Below are positions 22,977 to 35,060 of a stretch of 64,000 nt of DNA, piece by piece (positions within the stretch are counted from its first letter, which is position 1; each line of letters begins with the position of its first letter). The stretch comes from Catenovulum adriaticum. GTDB taxonomy: Bacteria; Pseudomonadota; Gammaproteobacteria; Enterobacterales; Alteromonadaceae. A program made the translations under genes and the position numbers. The DNA is taken from the NCBI RefSeq assembly GCF_026725475.1, contig NZ_CP109965.1, positions 62,001 through 126,000 of the forward strand. Direction: 5' to 3'. The notes under the pieces were generated by a model that was not told the DNA's origin, searched no databases, and was given only the letters and a program-made list of their open reading frames with translations.

Positions 22977-23061
22977 AGGACGTTGATAAGTTAGAGCGCA
23001 CCCCGCTCTTGATATTAGCGGTGAGTCGGCTTGGTTATTTCAAGTCTGCCCAGACCTACCA
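22977..23061 (+). pseudogene. decayed tRNA-Ile copy, 3' half preserved
   Basis: The 3' end, TTCAAGTCTGCCCAGACCT plus ACCA, is identical to the intact tRNA-Ile. The 5' acceptor is degraded (AGGACG), the anticodon stem is replaced by CCGCT/AGCGG with an oversized loop that still holds GAT, and the T-stem is broken. Confidence 0.75.
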
Positions 23062-23171
23062 AATTCACATTACTTCTGCGTTATTTTAATACTCGTTTAG
23101 CAGGCTAAACGTTCGCATTAAAATGCCTTGAATTAAAGTGAATTACATTTACGAAAAAAGACTGCAAAAAT

Positions 23172-23247
23172 GGGGCTATAGCTCAGCTGGGAGAGCGCCT
23201 GCCTTGCACGCAGGAGGTCAGCAGTTCGATCCTGCTTAGCTCCACCA
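23172..23247 (+). tRNA. tRNA-Ala (TGC)
   Basis: 76 bases including CCA. Acceptor GGGGCTA pairs with TAGCTCC, the anticodon TGC is at 23205-23207 within GCCTTGCACG, and the T-arm is GCAGTTCGATCCTGC. Ile and Ala in the spacer are the standard arrangement. Confidence 0.97.
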
Positions 23248-23285
23248 CTTTTGCATTATTATATAAAACGAAGTCAGGTACACAG

Positions 23286-23331
23286 AAACCAAACAAAATA
23301 GTTAACGCTAATTATTTTGTTTGGTTTTTTT
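23286..23331 (+). terminator. terminator-shaped hairpin in 16S-23S spacer 2
   Basis: AAACCAAACAAAATA pairs perfectly over 15 bp with TATTTTGTTTGGTTT around a 12-base loop, and seven Ts run across the end. The stem base matches that in spacer 1 while the upper stem and loop differ, so the structure is conserved. A boxA follows immediately. Confidence 0.65.
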
Positions 23332-23337
23332 AACCAC

Positions 23338-23350
23338 GCTCTTTAACAAT
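23338..23350 (+). promoter_or_regulatory. boxA antitermination site, spacer 2
   Basis: GCTCTTTAACAAT, the same as at 17598-17610. From here on the two operons agree again, at an offset of 5740. Confidence 0.8.
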
Positions 23351-23453
23351 CTGGACAAGAAGTAATAAAGAAAAACGAATTCAATCAAGTTGAATTAGTA
23401 TTCAAAGTAGCAAGCAGTCCTACGTACAATCTGGATAAACATTCGGGTTGTAT

Positions 23454-26335
<2,882 letters not shown>

Positions 26336-26466
26336 ACAACGCCGAATGTTTATTAACATGACGTGAAGTGTGACTGCGCGAATGAATAAACAAACTTGAT
26401 TGACTCTTTATTATGTATTGTCCTGATTGGTTAATTGACTGAAAAGTGAATTAACAAACCGACTTA

Positions 26467-26584
26467 TGCCTGGCGGCCAAAGCATTGTGGCACCACCTGA
26501 TTCCATTTCGAACTCAGAAGTGAAACACAATAGCGGCGATGGTAGTGTGGGAGTTCCCATGTGAGAGTAGCACACTGCCAGGCT
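26467..26584 (+). rRNA. rrf: 5S ribosomal RNA, operon 2
   Basis: Same sequence as the 5S of operon 1. The copy of the downstream flank continues to about 26660 with two base differences, then diverges into a terminator absent after operon 1. Confidence 0.97.
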
Positions 26585-26690
26585 CTTTATTTTATCCTTT
26601 AGGATAAGGTCTAAACAACGCATCCATGCAGTTTAGACATGCAGTACATCCTGTACATAAGAATTTGATGTGAAAGCATCGCAAGATTCA

Positions 26691-26718
26691 GCCCGATTCG
26701 AAAGAGTCGGGCTTTTTT
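26691..26718 (+). terminator. rRNA operon terminator
   Basis: GCCCGATTC, loop GAAA, GAGTCGGGC, then six Ts: a strong intrinsic terminator closing the tandem rRNA block. Confidence 0.9.
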
Positions 26719-26769
26719 CGTTTTAACCCCTGTGTTTTCTAAATCTATTATATTTATGCACTTAATTGG

Positions 26770-26807
26770 AGCGCTTTAAACTGTTAATTTCATAGGTTTA
26801 AAGCGCT
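26770..26807. terminator. hairpin after sugar dehydrogenase gene
   Basis: AGCGCTTTAAAC / GTTTAAAGCGCT, a perfect 12-bp stem with a 14-base loop. It lies between the rRNA terminator and the convergent sugar dehydrogenase gene. No U-run follows on the minus strand. Confidence 0.5.
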
Positions 26808-26841
26808 TAAATTTTAATGCTATATGCTTTTGGTTAAATTG

Positions 26842-28152
26842 TTATGGGGCCACCAATTTCCATACTTTGCCTGTTTCCCCGTTAGGGCCTACATTTTCAG
26901 AAGTTAGTAGTAACACATCTCCTTTGGCTGTCTCTACAAAACCCAAAATTTTACTTTTGAATGAATTAAGTTTAATTTCAGCAAATTCATTTTTTCCTTT
27001 AAGTACAAATAACCTGCCACGTTGGAGCGAGTGACTCATCCATTCTGCAAAAATAAATTGATTATTTAATGCTTTAATAGGACCGTGATACACGTGCCCA
27101 GCTATAATTGAAATTCCTTCGTTTCGGTCGTATTCGATATTAGGCTCAGTTAAACCATCTGGTAATTTAGCTTGATCAGAAGGGTATACAAAGCCACCTG
27201 AGTCGCCATTCATATCAAAGGCGAAACTACCTTCTTTTAGTGGCCAGCCTAGGTTTTCACCACCTTTGACCAGTGTTAGCTCTTCAACACTATTCTGTCC
27301 CACATCTGCGATATAGTAAGTACCTGAGCTATAACTGATACGATAGGGATTGCGTACACCGTAGATAAATATTTCTGGGATAAAACCGTTTTTATTAATA
27401 AAAGGGTTATCTTTTGGTATGCCATAGTTTTGATTTCGGCCATCAGTGGCCAAAGGGTCGATACGTAACACAGAACCTAATGGGTGGCTGGGATCTTGAG
27501 CGTTGCCCCCCTCTACGTGACCTGGACCTTGATCGTCTGCACGCCCTCCATCACCCAACGAGAGTAGAAGCATTTTTTGAACATCAAAAATTAAAGTGCC
27601 TCCGTTATGATTAAATTGAGGTTGGGCAATACGCAAAATTTCGCGAGGAGACTCGGTATTTATTTTTATGCCGGCCGTTTTATCTTTTTGCGTTTGCCAT
27701 TCTTGCACTACAGCATGATGATTAGGTTTGCTGCCATCTTTTAACTCAAAATCGGCAGAGCCTTTGTTTGGCTGCGAACTATAAGTATACATTAAACCAT
27801 TTTTGGCAAAGTCGGGGTGAAACGCTAAACCGAGTAAACCACGCTCGTCAAACTCATTGCGCATGCTCACCAAAAGATCTGACATATCAGCAACCATACT
27901 GAGTTTTTGGTTGTTTAAATTAAGACTATAAATTTTGCCAATTTGGTCCAAAATAAAAACGAAATCTTTTACACCTGGTGCATAAGTACCTGTTACTGGC
28001 GAGGTTAGGCCAGTTGCAATTGACTCGACACCAACCTGAATTGAACTGGATGGAATACTTTCTTTAATGGGATCTGATAACTTTAATTCTGAGTTGGCGA
28101 ATGTGAGCAGGGGAATAGATAACAGTAGGCCGGTCGCGAGCGGTTTAAACAT
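26842..28152 (-). CDS. PQQ-dependent sugar dehydrogenase family protein
   Basis: A secreted six-bladed beta-propeller of 436 residues, of the soluble aldose sugar dehydrogenase / glucose-sorbosone dehydrogenase type. The family oxidises sugars in the periplasm with PQQ as cofactor. Visible are a signal peptide (residues 1-19, ending TFA-NS), the NHNGGTLIFD segment (family His), LSLGDGGRADDQGPGH (calcium/PQQ region), and YGVRNPYRISY followed by IADVGQNSVEEL. No PQQ synthesis genes are in the window, so the cofactor source is unknown. It is a single gene between two hairpins. The substrate cannot be read from the sequence. Confidence 0.87.
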   Translation of the reverse strand: MFKPLATGLLLSIPLLTFANSELKLSDPIKESIPSSSIQVGVESIATGLTSPVTGTYAPGVKDFVFILDQIGKIYSLNLNNQKLSMVADMSDLLVSMRNEFDERGLLGLAFHPDFAKNGLMYTYSSQPNKGSADFELKDGSKPNHHAVVQEWQTQKDKTAGIKINTESPREILRIAQPQFNHNGGTLIFDVQKMLLLSLGDGGRADDQGPGHVEGGNAQDPSHPLGSVLRIDPLATDGRNQNYGIPKDNPFINKNGFIPEIFIYGVRNPYRISYSSGTYYIADVGQNSVEELTLVKGGENLGWPLKEGSFAFDMNGDSGGFVYPSDQAKLPDGLTEPNIEYDRNEGISIIAGHVYHGPIKALNNQFIFAEWMSHSLQRGRLFVLKGKNEFAEIKLNSFKSKILGFVETAKGDVLLLTSENVGPNGETGKVWKLVAP

Positions 28153-28389
28153 AATATATCCTTAAATTAGTATTTGCTTTTTTGAGCAAAAATTGTATAC
28201 AAAAAGCTTAACTTTGTTTGTCTTTATCTGCAATGTTTTTACATATTAAGCTGTAGGTGCGAGCTATTCCTATCTATAAAGTAGATTTTGTTACTGTTTG
28301 TACCTATTTCGCTAAAAGGAGAATTTTTTGGCATAGGTGTCGTATTTTTTACTAAGCTTAACGAGTTAAAATTAAAAAGGGTTAGGTGA

Positions 28390-29104
28390 ATGAAAAAAGA
28401 AACCTATTTAAAAGAGCTACACAATTTACAAATAGAATTGGTTAAATGGCATTATTGGGTTAAAGAAGAAGGTCTAAAAGTAGTTATTTTGTTTGAAGGG
28501 CGAGATGCTGCGGGAAAAGGAGGTGTTATTAAAGCCATTACTGACCAGCTTAACCCACGTCAAGTTAAATCTGTTGCTCTAGGTAAACCCACAGAACGAG
28601 AAAAATCTCAGTGGTATTTTCAGCGTTACGTTACGCATTTACCCAGCGCAGGAGAAATTACCATCTTTGATCGCAGTTGGTATAACAGAGCCGGTGTAGA
28701 AAAAGTAATGGGGTTTTGCACTCAACAAGAATATCAAAGCTTTTTAAAATCTTGCCCATTATTTGAAAACATGTTGATTGATTCAGGTATTATTTTGCTT
28801 AAATATTGGCTCTCGGTATCGCCAGAAGAGCAAGAAAAACGCTTTAGAAAACGGCTAACCGATCCCAGAAAGCGCTGGAAGTTTAGTGAGATGGATTTAG
28901 AAGGCCGCCAGCGTTGGTTCGATTATACCCAAGCTAAGCTGGCGATGATAGAAGCGAGCACGACTAAATTGTATAAAACATATTTTATCGCAATTTGAAT
29001 ACAGTAAAGTGAGCTTTCCACAAATTGAATTACCTGAAGTCGCCATTACCGGCTATGAAATAGAACCCCCGCCACACATTAAAATTCCTCAATATTACAA
29101 ATAG
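28390..29104 (+). pseudogene. ppk2: polyphosphate kinase 2, frameshifted by internal deletion
   Basis: PPK2 enzymes transfer phosphate between polyphosphate and nucleotides. The first 195 or so residues are well kept: Walker A GRDAAGKGG (37-45), the FDRSWYNRAGVE segment, and the lid region LTDPRKRWKFSEMDLEGR. After EASTTK the frame runs into a stop at 28998. The C-terminal tail continues in another frame (HILSQFEYSKVSFP..., from 28979 to a stop at 29104). The block usually lying between them (an APW..V..DDK+RARLNCI-type segment, about 20-25 residues) is absent. So a deletion removed part of the domain and shifted the frame. The shortened 202-residue product might still be made, but a working enzyme is doubtful. 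Confidence 0.82.
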
Positions 29105-29260
29105 AAACGGCAATAACTGAAGTCGTTTTGTCTTCTTTTGAGCACTTTAATCTGGCTTGAAATTATATATCAAGCTCTTCTGATCTTAATGGAAATCGAT
29201 TTATTTTCTATCAGGTATAAGATTTTCTTAATTCGAGTGGATGCTTGACGTTTAATATTT

Positions 29261-29289
29261 CGGTCATAGTAATGGACTTATTTTGTCAT
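29261..29289 (+). promoter_or_regulatory. possible degenerate Pho box
   Basis: CGGTCAT and TTGTCAT are spaced 22 bases apart, twice the 11-base period of PhoB direct repeats (CTGTCAT type). They lie 85 bases before an alkaline phosphatase gene. The middle repeat is poor, so this is a weak call supported mainly by context. Otherwise the 29105-29373 gap shows nothing definite. Confidence 0.3.
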
Positions 29290-29373
29290 ATTCGCTTTTT
29301 AGTATCTGACTAGCAAGGAATAAAAATAAATGTCGTTTCCTTAACGCTCTGAGTTTAATCACAGGAACAAATC

Positions 29374-30963
29374 ATGAAAATCAATAATATCTCAAAGGCA
29401 GTAGGCTTGGCTTTTAGCCTCTCTGCTTACTGTTACGCAGGTGTTTTGCCTGATAACCAAGTGCAGAGCAGTTGGTATCAGGAAGCCCAAACAAAATTGT
29501 CCGACAAAGTTTCTATGACGGATGCACAAAAAATATCCAAAGCTAAAAATGTCATTCTATTTGTCGGTGACGGTATGGGTGTTTCTACCCTGACAGCAGC
29601 GCGCATTTTAGAAGGTCAACGTAATGGTAACCTAGGTGAAGAAGGTTATCTTAGTTTTGAAACTTTCCCTTATAGCGCTCAGGTTAAAACCTATAATGTT
29701 GATGCGCAAACACCAGATTCCGCCGGCACAATGACAGCAATGGCATCCGGTGTTAAAACCGATGTAGGTGTTATTGGGGTTGATGAAGACGTTGAGTACG
29801 GCGATTGTTCCACCGTTGCAGGTAACGAACTGATTACCACAACAGAGTTAGCTGAGATTAAAGGGCTAGCGACGGGGATCGTTTCAACTGCCCGCATTAC
29901 ACATGCTACGCCAGCCGCAACTTATGCTAAATCAGCGAATCGCAACTGGGAAGATATCTCAGATATGCCTCAAGATGCTGTAGATGGTGGCTGTGAAGAT
30001 ATAGCTTCTCAGCTTGTTAATTTTGAAAAAAATCTGGAAGCACGATTTCCAGGGATTGATGTTGATGGGATTGATGTTGTGATGGGCGGAGGACGCCGCC
30101 ACTTTTTACCAAAAGATGCCAGTTATAACTCAAATGATGCGGTTAGCAGCGTCGAAGGTGACCGTACTGATGGTATTGATTTAACATCTGACTGGAAAAC
30201 TATTTATCCGCAAGGGCTGTACGTAACCGATCAGAATGGATTTGATAGCATACCTGGCGATGCTAGCAAGGTGTTGGCACTATTTAACGAATCACATATG
30301 CAATACGAAGCCGATCGAAGCAATGATGTGGCGAGTGAACCTTCACTATCACAAATGACAGAAAAAGCTATCGACTTATTAAAACAAAATGATAAAGGTT
30401 TTTTCTTAACAGTTGAGTCTGGCCGAATTGACCATGCACACCATGCAGGTAACGCTTACAACGCTTTGAACGATACAATTGAATTTGCTAAAGCTGTGCA
30501 AGCGGCTTACGACAACACTAATCCCAACGAAACCTTAATTCTGGTGACTGCTGACCATAGTCATGTTTTCACTATCGCAGGTTATCCAAAACGAGGCAAT
30601 CCTATCTTAGGTAAAGTTATACCTGTTCGGTCAACCGAGCCAAGTTTGGCTGCTGACAACATGCCTTATACCACTTTGGGTTATAACAATGGTTTAGGTT
30701 ATCGCGATCTAGGTGATGAAACGAATGCAGATGCAGCTTACAGCGATTCAGCCATGGCGGGTCGTTTTGATTTAACCGCAGTTGATACAACACAACCGGG
30801 TTTCCACCAGGAAACAACCGTACCATTGGGCTCAGAAACTCATGCGGGTGAAGACATTTCATTGCATGCAACGGGACCAGGCGCGCATTTGGTGCAAGGG
30901 GTTGTAGAACAAAATCTGATCTTCCACGTTGTGGATCAGGCTTTAGGATTAACTGAAGAATAA
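29374..30963 (+). CDS. alkaline phosphatase, secreted (PhoA family)
   Basis: A 529-residue periplasmic phosphomonoesterase of the PF00245 family. A signal peptide (1-22, ending CYA-GV) leads into the metal motif FVGDGMG (63-69). The nucleophile segment DAQTPDSAGTMTAM follows, with Ser in DSAGT, then HATPAATYAKS, VESGRIDHAHHAGN, TADHSHVF and the C-terminal metal His in ETHAGED. It is one of a tandem pair: the next gene begins at its stop codon (TAATG), and the catalytic domains are closely similar, so the pair arose by duplication. A phosphate-starvation promoter is plausible but the visible Pho box is weak. Confidence 0.93.
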   Translation: MKINNISKAVGLAFSLSAYCYAGVLPDNQVQSSWYQEAQTKLSDKVSMTDAQKISKAKNVILFVGDGMGVSTLTAARILEGQRNGNLGEEGYLSFETFPYSAQVKTYNVDAQTPDSAGTMTAMASGVKTDVGVIGVDEDVEYGDCSTVAGNELITTTELAEIKGLATGIVSTARITHATPAATYAKSANRNWEDISDMPQDAVDGGCEDIASQLVNFEKNLEARFPGIDVDGIDVVMGGGRRHFLPKDASYNSNDAVSSVEGDRTDGIDLTSDWKTIYPQGLYVTDQNGFDSIPGDASKVLALFNESHMQYEADRSNDVASEPSLSQMTEKAIDLLKQNDKGFFLTVESGRIDHAHHAGNAYNALNDTIEFAKAVQAAYDNTNPNETLILVTADHSHVFTIAGYPKRGNPILGKVIPVRSTEPSLAADNMPYTTLGYNNGLGYRDLGDETNADAAYSDSAMAGRFDLTAVDTTQPGFHQETTVPLGSETHAGEDISLHATGPGAHLVQGVVEQNLIFHVVDQALGLTEE

Positions 30964-32777
30964 TGGCGAATACTATGAAAACTTTAAAATTACTTCCACT
31001 GGCAATCGCTACAGCGTTAGCGGGTTGCACGTTGGATTTCAGCACAGATTCTGATGACAATACGATCTCGCAGGTTAATCAAATTTCAGTTGGCTCAGAG
31101 CAATGTATTAATGGTGGAACTGAAAAATTAACCGGAACTGATCATAACGATAATGACATCTTAGATGACAATGAAATCGAAAATAGCGAATTAAATTGTA
31201 ACGATCCGGCTAGCTCATTAACACAAAGTCAAATGGCTAATTTGGTAGATAACGACTGGTTTAAAGCGGCTAAAACACAAATGAGCACAGCCCAAAACAA
31301 TGCTCAGTCTGCGATTAATGAAGCTGGAAAAGCTAAAAATATTATATTGTTTGTTGGCGATGGTATGGGTATCTCAACGGTGACGGCAGCGCGTATTTTA
31401 GCAGGTCAAATGGATGGCAAACTAGGTGAAGAGCATAACTTGAGCTTTGATACCTTGCCGTATTCAGGTTTTGTTAAAACCTATAACGTGGATGCGCAAA
31501 CGCCAGATTCAGCCGGTACTATGACAGCTATGATTTCTGGAGTTAAAACAGATGTGGGTGTTATTGGCATTGACGAAACGGTGGAATACGGTAATTGCAG
31601 CACAACTCAGGGACATGAATTGATCACCGCTATTGAATTGGCCGAGATTGCTGGCAAATCGACGGGTATTTTATCGACAGCCCGAATTACCCATGCGACA
31701 CCCGCGGCTACCTATGCGAAATCAGCAAATCGTAACTGGGAAGATATCTCTGATATGCCACAAGATGCGATTGATGGTGGTTGTGAAGATATTGCATCTC
31801 AGTTGGTTAATTTTGAAGCAAATTTAGAAGCCCGATTTACAGGCTTAGATGTAGACGGTTTAGAGGTTGTGATGGGCGGAGGACGCCGTCACTTTTTGCC
31901 AAAAGACGCCAGCAGTAATTCTGCGGATGCGGTTAGCTCAGTTGAAGGTGATCGAACCGACAGTAGAGATCTAACCCAAGAGTGGAAAACAAAGTATCCA
32001 AATGGTGAGTACATTATTGACCAGTCAGGTTTTGATGGTTTAGATACGGCAACTGCAGAGCGTGTATTTGCATTATTTAATGAATCTCATATGCAGTACG
32101 AAGCAGATCGCGGCAATGATATTGTCGGTGAACCTTCATTATCAGAGATGACGGAAAAAGCCATTGATATCTTAGATAACAATGACAAAGGATTTTTGTT
32201 AACGGTTGAGTCAGGCCGTATTGACCATGCGCATCATGCTGGTAATGCTTATAACGCATTAAATGACACGGTTGAATTTGCTAAAGCCGTTAAAGTAGCA
32301 ATGGAAAATACCGATCCTTCAGAAACCTTAATTATCGTAACTGCGGATCATAGCCATGTATTTACAATTGCTGGCTATCCTAAACGCGGTAATCCTATTT
32401 TGGGTAAAGTTATTCCTGTTGGTAGCGACGAGCCCTCGTTAGCTGCAGATAATATGCCTTACACCACTGTTGGTTACACTAATGGTTTAGGTTTTAAAGA
32501 TCTTGCAGACGAAACCGATGCCGATGCAATTTATGGCAATGATCCGGTAACAGGTCGAGTTGACTTGGCTGCTGTTGACACCACAAAACCCGGTTTTCAT
32601 CAAGAAGCCGTAGTCCCATTAGGTTCTGAAACCCATGCGGGTGAAGATGTTGGGGTTTACGCTTCAGGGCCAGGTGCGCACTTATTAGCAGGTACTAATG
32701 AGCAAAGCTTAATTTTCCATGTAATGGATTTTGCAGGTAACTTAGTTACGCAAGCGGATGCTGTAATGGCGGATTAA
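30963..32777 (+). CDS. alkaline phosphatase, lipoprotein form
   Basis: Tandem paralogue of the preceding phosphatase, 604 residues. A lipoprotein signal (lipobox LAGC, Cys22) replaces the cleaved signal peptide. An extra N-terminal module of about 60 residues contains CINGG...LTGTDHNDNDILDDNE, whose last part looks like an EF-hand calcium loop (residues 60-71). The catalytic core again has FVGDGMG, DAQTPDSAGTMTAM, DHAHHAGN, TADHSHVF and ETHAGED, so it should be active. The frame opens at the ATG at 30963 overlapping the upstream stop. An ATG four codons later (30975) is an equally good start for the signal peptide. The pair may provide one free and one membrane-anchored enzyme. Confidence 0.92.
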   Translation: MANTMKTLKLLPLAIATALAGCTLDFSTDSDDNTISQVNQISVGSEQCINGGTEKLTGTDHNDNDILDDNEIENSELNCNDPASSLTQSQMANLVDNDWFKAAKTQMSTAQNNAQSAINEAGKAKNIILFVGDGMGISTVTAARILAGQMDGKLGEEHNLSFDTLPYSGFVKTYNVDAQTPDSAGTMTAMISGVKTDVGVIGIDETVEYGNCSTTQGHELITAIELAEIAGKSTGILSTARITHATPAATYAKSANRNWEDISDMPQDAIDGGCEDIASQLVNFEANLEARFTGLDVDGLEVVMGGGRRHFLPKDASSNSADAVSSVEGDRTDSRDLTQEWKTKYPNGEYIIDQSGFDGLDTATAERVFALFNESHMQYEADRGNDIVGEPSLSEMTEKAIDILDNNDKGFLLTVESGRIDHAHHAGNAYNALNDTVEFAKAVKVAMENTDPSETLIIVTADHSHVFTIAGYPKRGNPILGKVIPVGSDEPSLAADNMPYTTVGYTNGLGFKDLADETDADAIYGNDPVTGRVDLAAVDTTKPGFHQEAVVPLGSETHAGEDVGVYASGPGAHLLAGTNEQSLIFHVMDFAGNLVTQADAVMAD

Positions 32778-32795
32778 TTAGTCGATTGTTTGATC

Positions 32796-32827
32796 CAGCG
32801 CCTCAATCATCGAGGCGCTGTTTTATT
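32796..32827 (+). terminator. intrinsic terminator after phosphatase pair
   Basis: CAGCGCCTC, a 7-base loop, GAGGCGCTG, then TTTTATT. The U-run ends two or three bases before the ribosome site (GGAAG) of the next gene, leaving no room for a promoter between them. Confidence 0.85.
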
Positions 32828-32838
32828 TGGAAGATACA

Positions 32839-33558
32839 GTGAACAAAATTACTTTATTATTTTTAAGCCTTTTTTGTGGGCAATTATTTGCACAAAACAG
32901 CCAATGCACAACCAACCCAGATTATTTAAAAGCTGAATATAAAATTACTCAGTCTGCAGCACCAAAGCAGGATAAAAAAATGATTTTATGGCGCTCAAAA
33001 GAGCAGGTAGCTCACGAGTTTTCTAAAATCACAGAGTTGTGGCAACATGTGCGTAACGGACAAATCCGTCCTATCCGCTATTTTGAAGACGCCAAACGCG
33101 GTATTGAGTATCAGCCTGCCGAACTAAAAAAAGACCAAAATTGGGACAGTAAATACCAATTAATGAGTGAGGCGTTTCTTCAGCAGATGGAGGTAGTGGG
33201 AGAACAGGGCTTTGGGTGTGATAAAGTTCAGCTTAGAACTTTTAAAAAAGCGGATTATCAAGTTCAATTAGAATGGTATCCAGCGCTTAAATTAGTTAAA
33301 TCAGCACGTTTAAAAAATCAGCATAACACCACACAAATTGAGCTGATTAACAAGAATACAAACCTGAAAGAGATCAAACAACAGTTTGCTGCTTGGGACA
33401 GGTACCAAACCACAGACTATGCAGATATTGGCGATAACGAAGCCGATCCATTTTTACGAAAAATGATTAATTTAGGTTTTATTGAGCACGGTGCTACTGG
33501 GTTTTATCATGAAGATGGTCATGCATTAGGTGGCGGTCATCATAACCACGGTCATTAA
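32839..33558 (+). CDS. secreted protein with His-rich C-terminus, unknown
   Basis: I do not recognise the family. I choose the GTG at 32839 (GGAAG six bases upstream), which gives a clean signal peptide (MNKITLLFLSLFCGQLFAQN). An in-frame TTG at 32827 would add four residues and lacks a ribosome site. The mature part of about 220 residues is mixed polar and charged. Its tail, residues 225-239 or so, is dense in histidine (HEDGHALGGGHHNHGH), a likely metal-binding end. It follows the zinc/magnesium-dependent phosphatase pair, so a role in phosphate or metal handling is conceivable but unproven. Its stop overlaps the convergent GH13 gene by 4 bases. Confidence 0.7.
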   Translation: MNKITLLFLSLFCGQLFAQNSQCTTNPDYLKAEYKITQSAAPKQDKKMILWRSKEQVAHEFSKITELWQHVRNGQIRPIRYFEDAKRGIEYQPAELKKDQNWDSKYQLMSEAFLQQMEVVGEQGFGCDKVQLRTFKKADYQVQLEWYPALKLVKSARLKNQHNTTQIELINKNTNLKEIKQQFAAWDRYQTTDYADIGDNEADPFLRKMINLGFIEHGATGFYHEDGHALGGGHHNHGH

Positions 33559-35060
33559 GGGACACGTTTATAGGTAGTGTAACCTTGCACTGCCTGTGTC
33601 TTGGGAGACAAAAACAAAAAGCTTTTAGCCGGTAGAGTTACTTTGATCAAGCCGGCTTTAATGTAGATGTCACTTTGTTGTTCGGTTAGAGCGTTATTTA
33701 ACCCACCCATATTCATCAGGCTCGAATTTGTTGTCATTAGGTATTCAGTGACAGGGGTTGAATTCACATTAAATAAACAAAAAACAGATTCCGCCACTCT
33801 GTCCGTATAACGCTCAAAAGCGAGTAAGTTATCACTATCAATAAATCTTATGTCTCCAATGGTTAATGCTGGACTATTTTTTCGCATTTTGATTAATGCT
33901 TTGAGATCCTTTAAATGTGGATTGTCTGGTGTATTCAGTTGCCATTGCATCGGGCCACGCATTAAAGGATCGTCACCACCTTGCATGCCAAGTTCACTGC
34001 CATAATAAAGGTTAGGCGAGCCAGGCAAGCTCATCATCAGCGCTCGCGCCAGTTGCTGATCGGCATATTCTGGCAGCATGCTCGCTAATCTTGGCGTATC
34101 ATGGTTGTCTAGTACAAGCCAAGATTTTAGCAGGTTATCTACGCCAGCGTCTTCAACCATGCGCTTTAACATGCGCATAGCAATATGAGGTTTTATGTGT
34201 TGCTGGCAAGTTCGCCAGATGATTTCGCGAGCCGTAAAATTCATAACCCCATCAACCGCGCCTTTTAACCAGTTTTGTGGATAGCACCATATTTCACCAA
34301 CAATTAGGGCGTTTGAATTAACAGAGTGTACGGCCTGAGTTAGTTCAGTTAATAATTGATAGCCAATATCGTGGGCAACATCTAAACGCCAGCCATCAAT
34401 GCCTTGCTTTAAATAGCTCTGCACAACGGAGTTTTCGCCGGCCCAAATATGTGCTTGCACTGCTGGGTTTTCTAAATTTAATTCGGGTAAATTGGCAGCG
34501 TTATTCCAACAACGGTAGCCCTCGGGTAGTGCATTATCAAAAATAAACCAATTTCTGTATTGGCTATTTTTATCGGCTAGTGCCTGCTGAAATATTGGAG
34601 CATTGCGTCCCATATGGTTAAAAACCCCATCTAGCACTAACTTCATCTCTAGTGTATGAATTTTATCAGCCAGTTTTAACAGATCGGCCCGGCTGCCAAA
34701 TTCAGGTGAAATTTTATGAAAGTCTAAGCTGTCATATTTGTGATTGGTATAGCCTAAATGTATTGGGTTTAAATACACTACATCTACGCTTAAGCTTTTA
34801 ATGTAGTGTAAGTGGTTGCTTAGGCTAGCGAAATCACCACCCCAAAATTCAATCTCGTGGCTCCATAATTTTACATTATCTAAATAGTGACCATGTTGGG
34901 GTGCTTGCTGCCAGGATTTTAATTTTTTAGGTGCCGGGTAAAGATGCTTTTTACTATCGAGATCGGTCGCAGGTGCAAAGCGATCAGGTAAAACCTGATA
35001 GACCAAGGCACCATTGCGCCAGTCTCTTTGTCGTTGCTGGTATTTAGTCGCTTTATTCAT
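33555..35060 (-). CDS. glycoside hydrolase family 13 (alpha-amylase type)
   Basis: A cytoplasmic-looking (no signal peptide) GH13 enzyme acting on alpha-glucans or maltodextrins. All four conserved regions are visible: LDGVFNHMGR (I), GWRLDVAHD (II, nucleophile Asp227), IVGEIWCYP (III, acid/base Glu256) and VLDNHDTPR (IV, Asp321). A C-terminal beta domain ends the protein. The start at 35060 (MNKATKYQQRQRD) has a strong AAGGTG site. A TTG 12 codons upstream is less likely. Region III and general layout resemble cyclomaltodextrinase/neopullulanase enzymes, but the N-terminal domain of those is short or missing here, so the exact activity is open. Confidence 0.9.
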   Translation of the reverse strand: MNKATKYQQRQRDWRNGALVYQVLPDRFAPATDLDSKKHLYPAPKKLKSWQQAPQHGHYLDNVKLWSHEIEFWGGDFASLSNHLHYIKSLSVDVVYLNPIHLGYTNHKYDSLDFHKISPEFGSRADLLKLADKIHTLEMKLVLDGVFNHMGRNAPIFQQALADKNSQYRNWFIFDNALPEGYRCWNNAANLPELNLENPAVQAHIWAGENSVVQSYLKQGIDGWRLDVAHDIGYQLLTELTQAVHSVNSNALIVGEIWCYPQNWLKGAVDGVMNFTAREIIWRTCQQHIKPHIAMRMLKRMVEDAGVDNLLKSWLVLDNHDTPRLASMLPEYADQQLARALMMSLPGSPNLYYGSELGMQGGDDPLMRGPMQWQLNTPDNPHLKDLKALIKMRKNSPALTIGDIRFIDSDNLLAFERYTDRVAESVFCLFNVNSTPVTEYLMTTNSSLMNMGGLNNALTEQQSDIYIKAGLIKVTLPAKSFLFLSPKTQAVQGYTTYKRVP

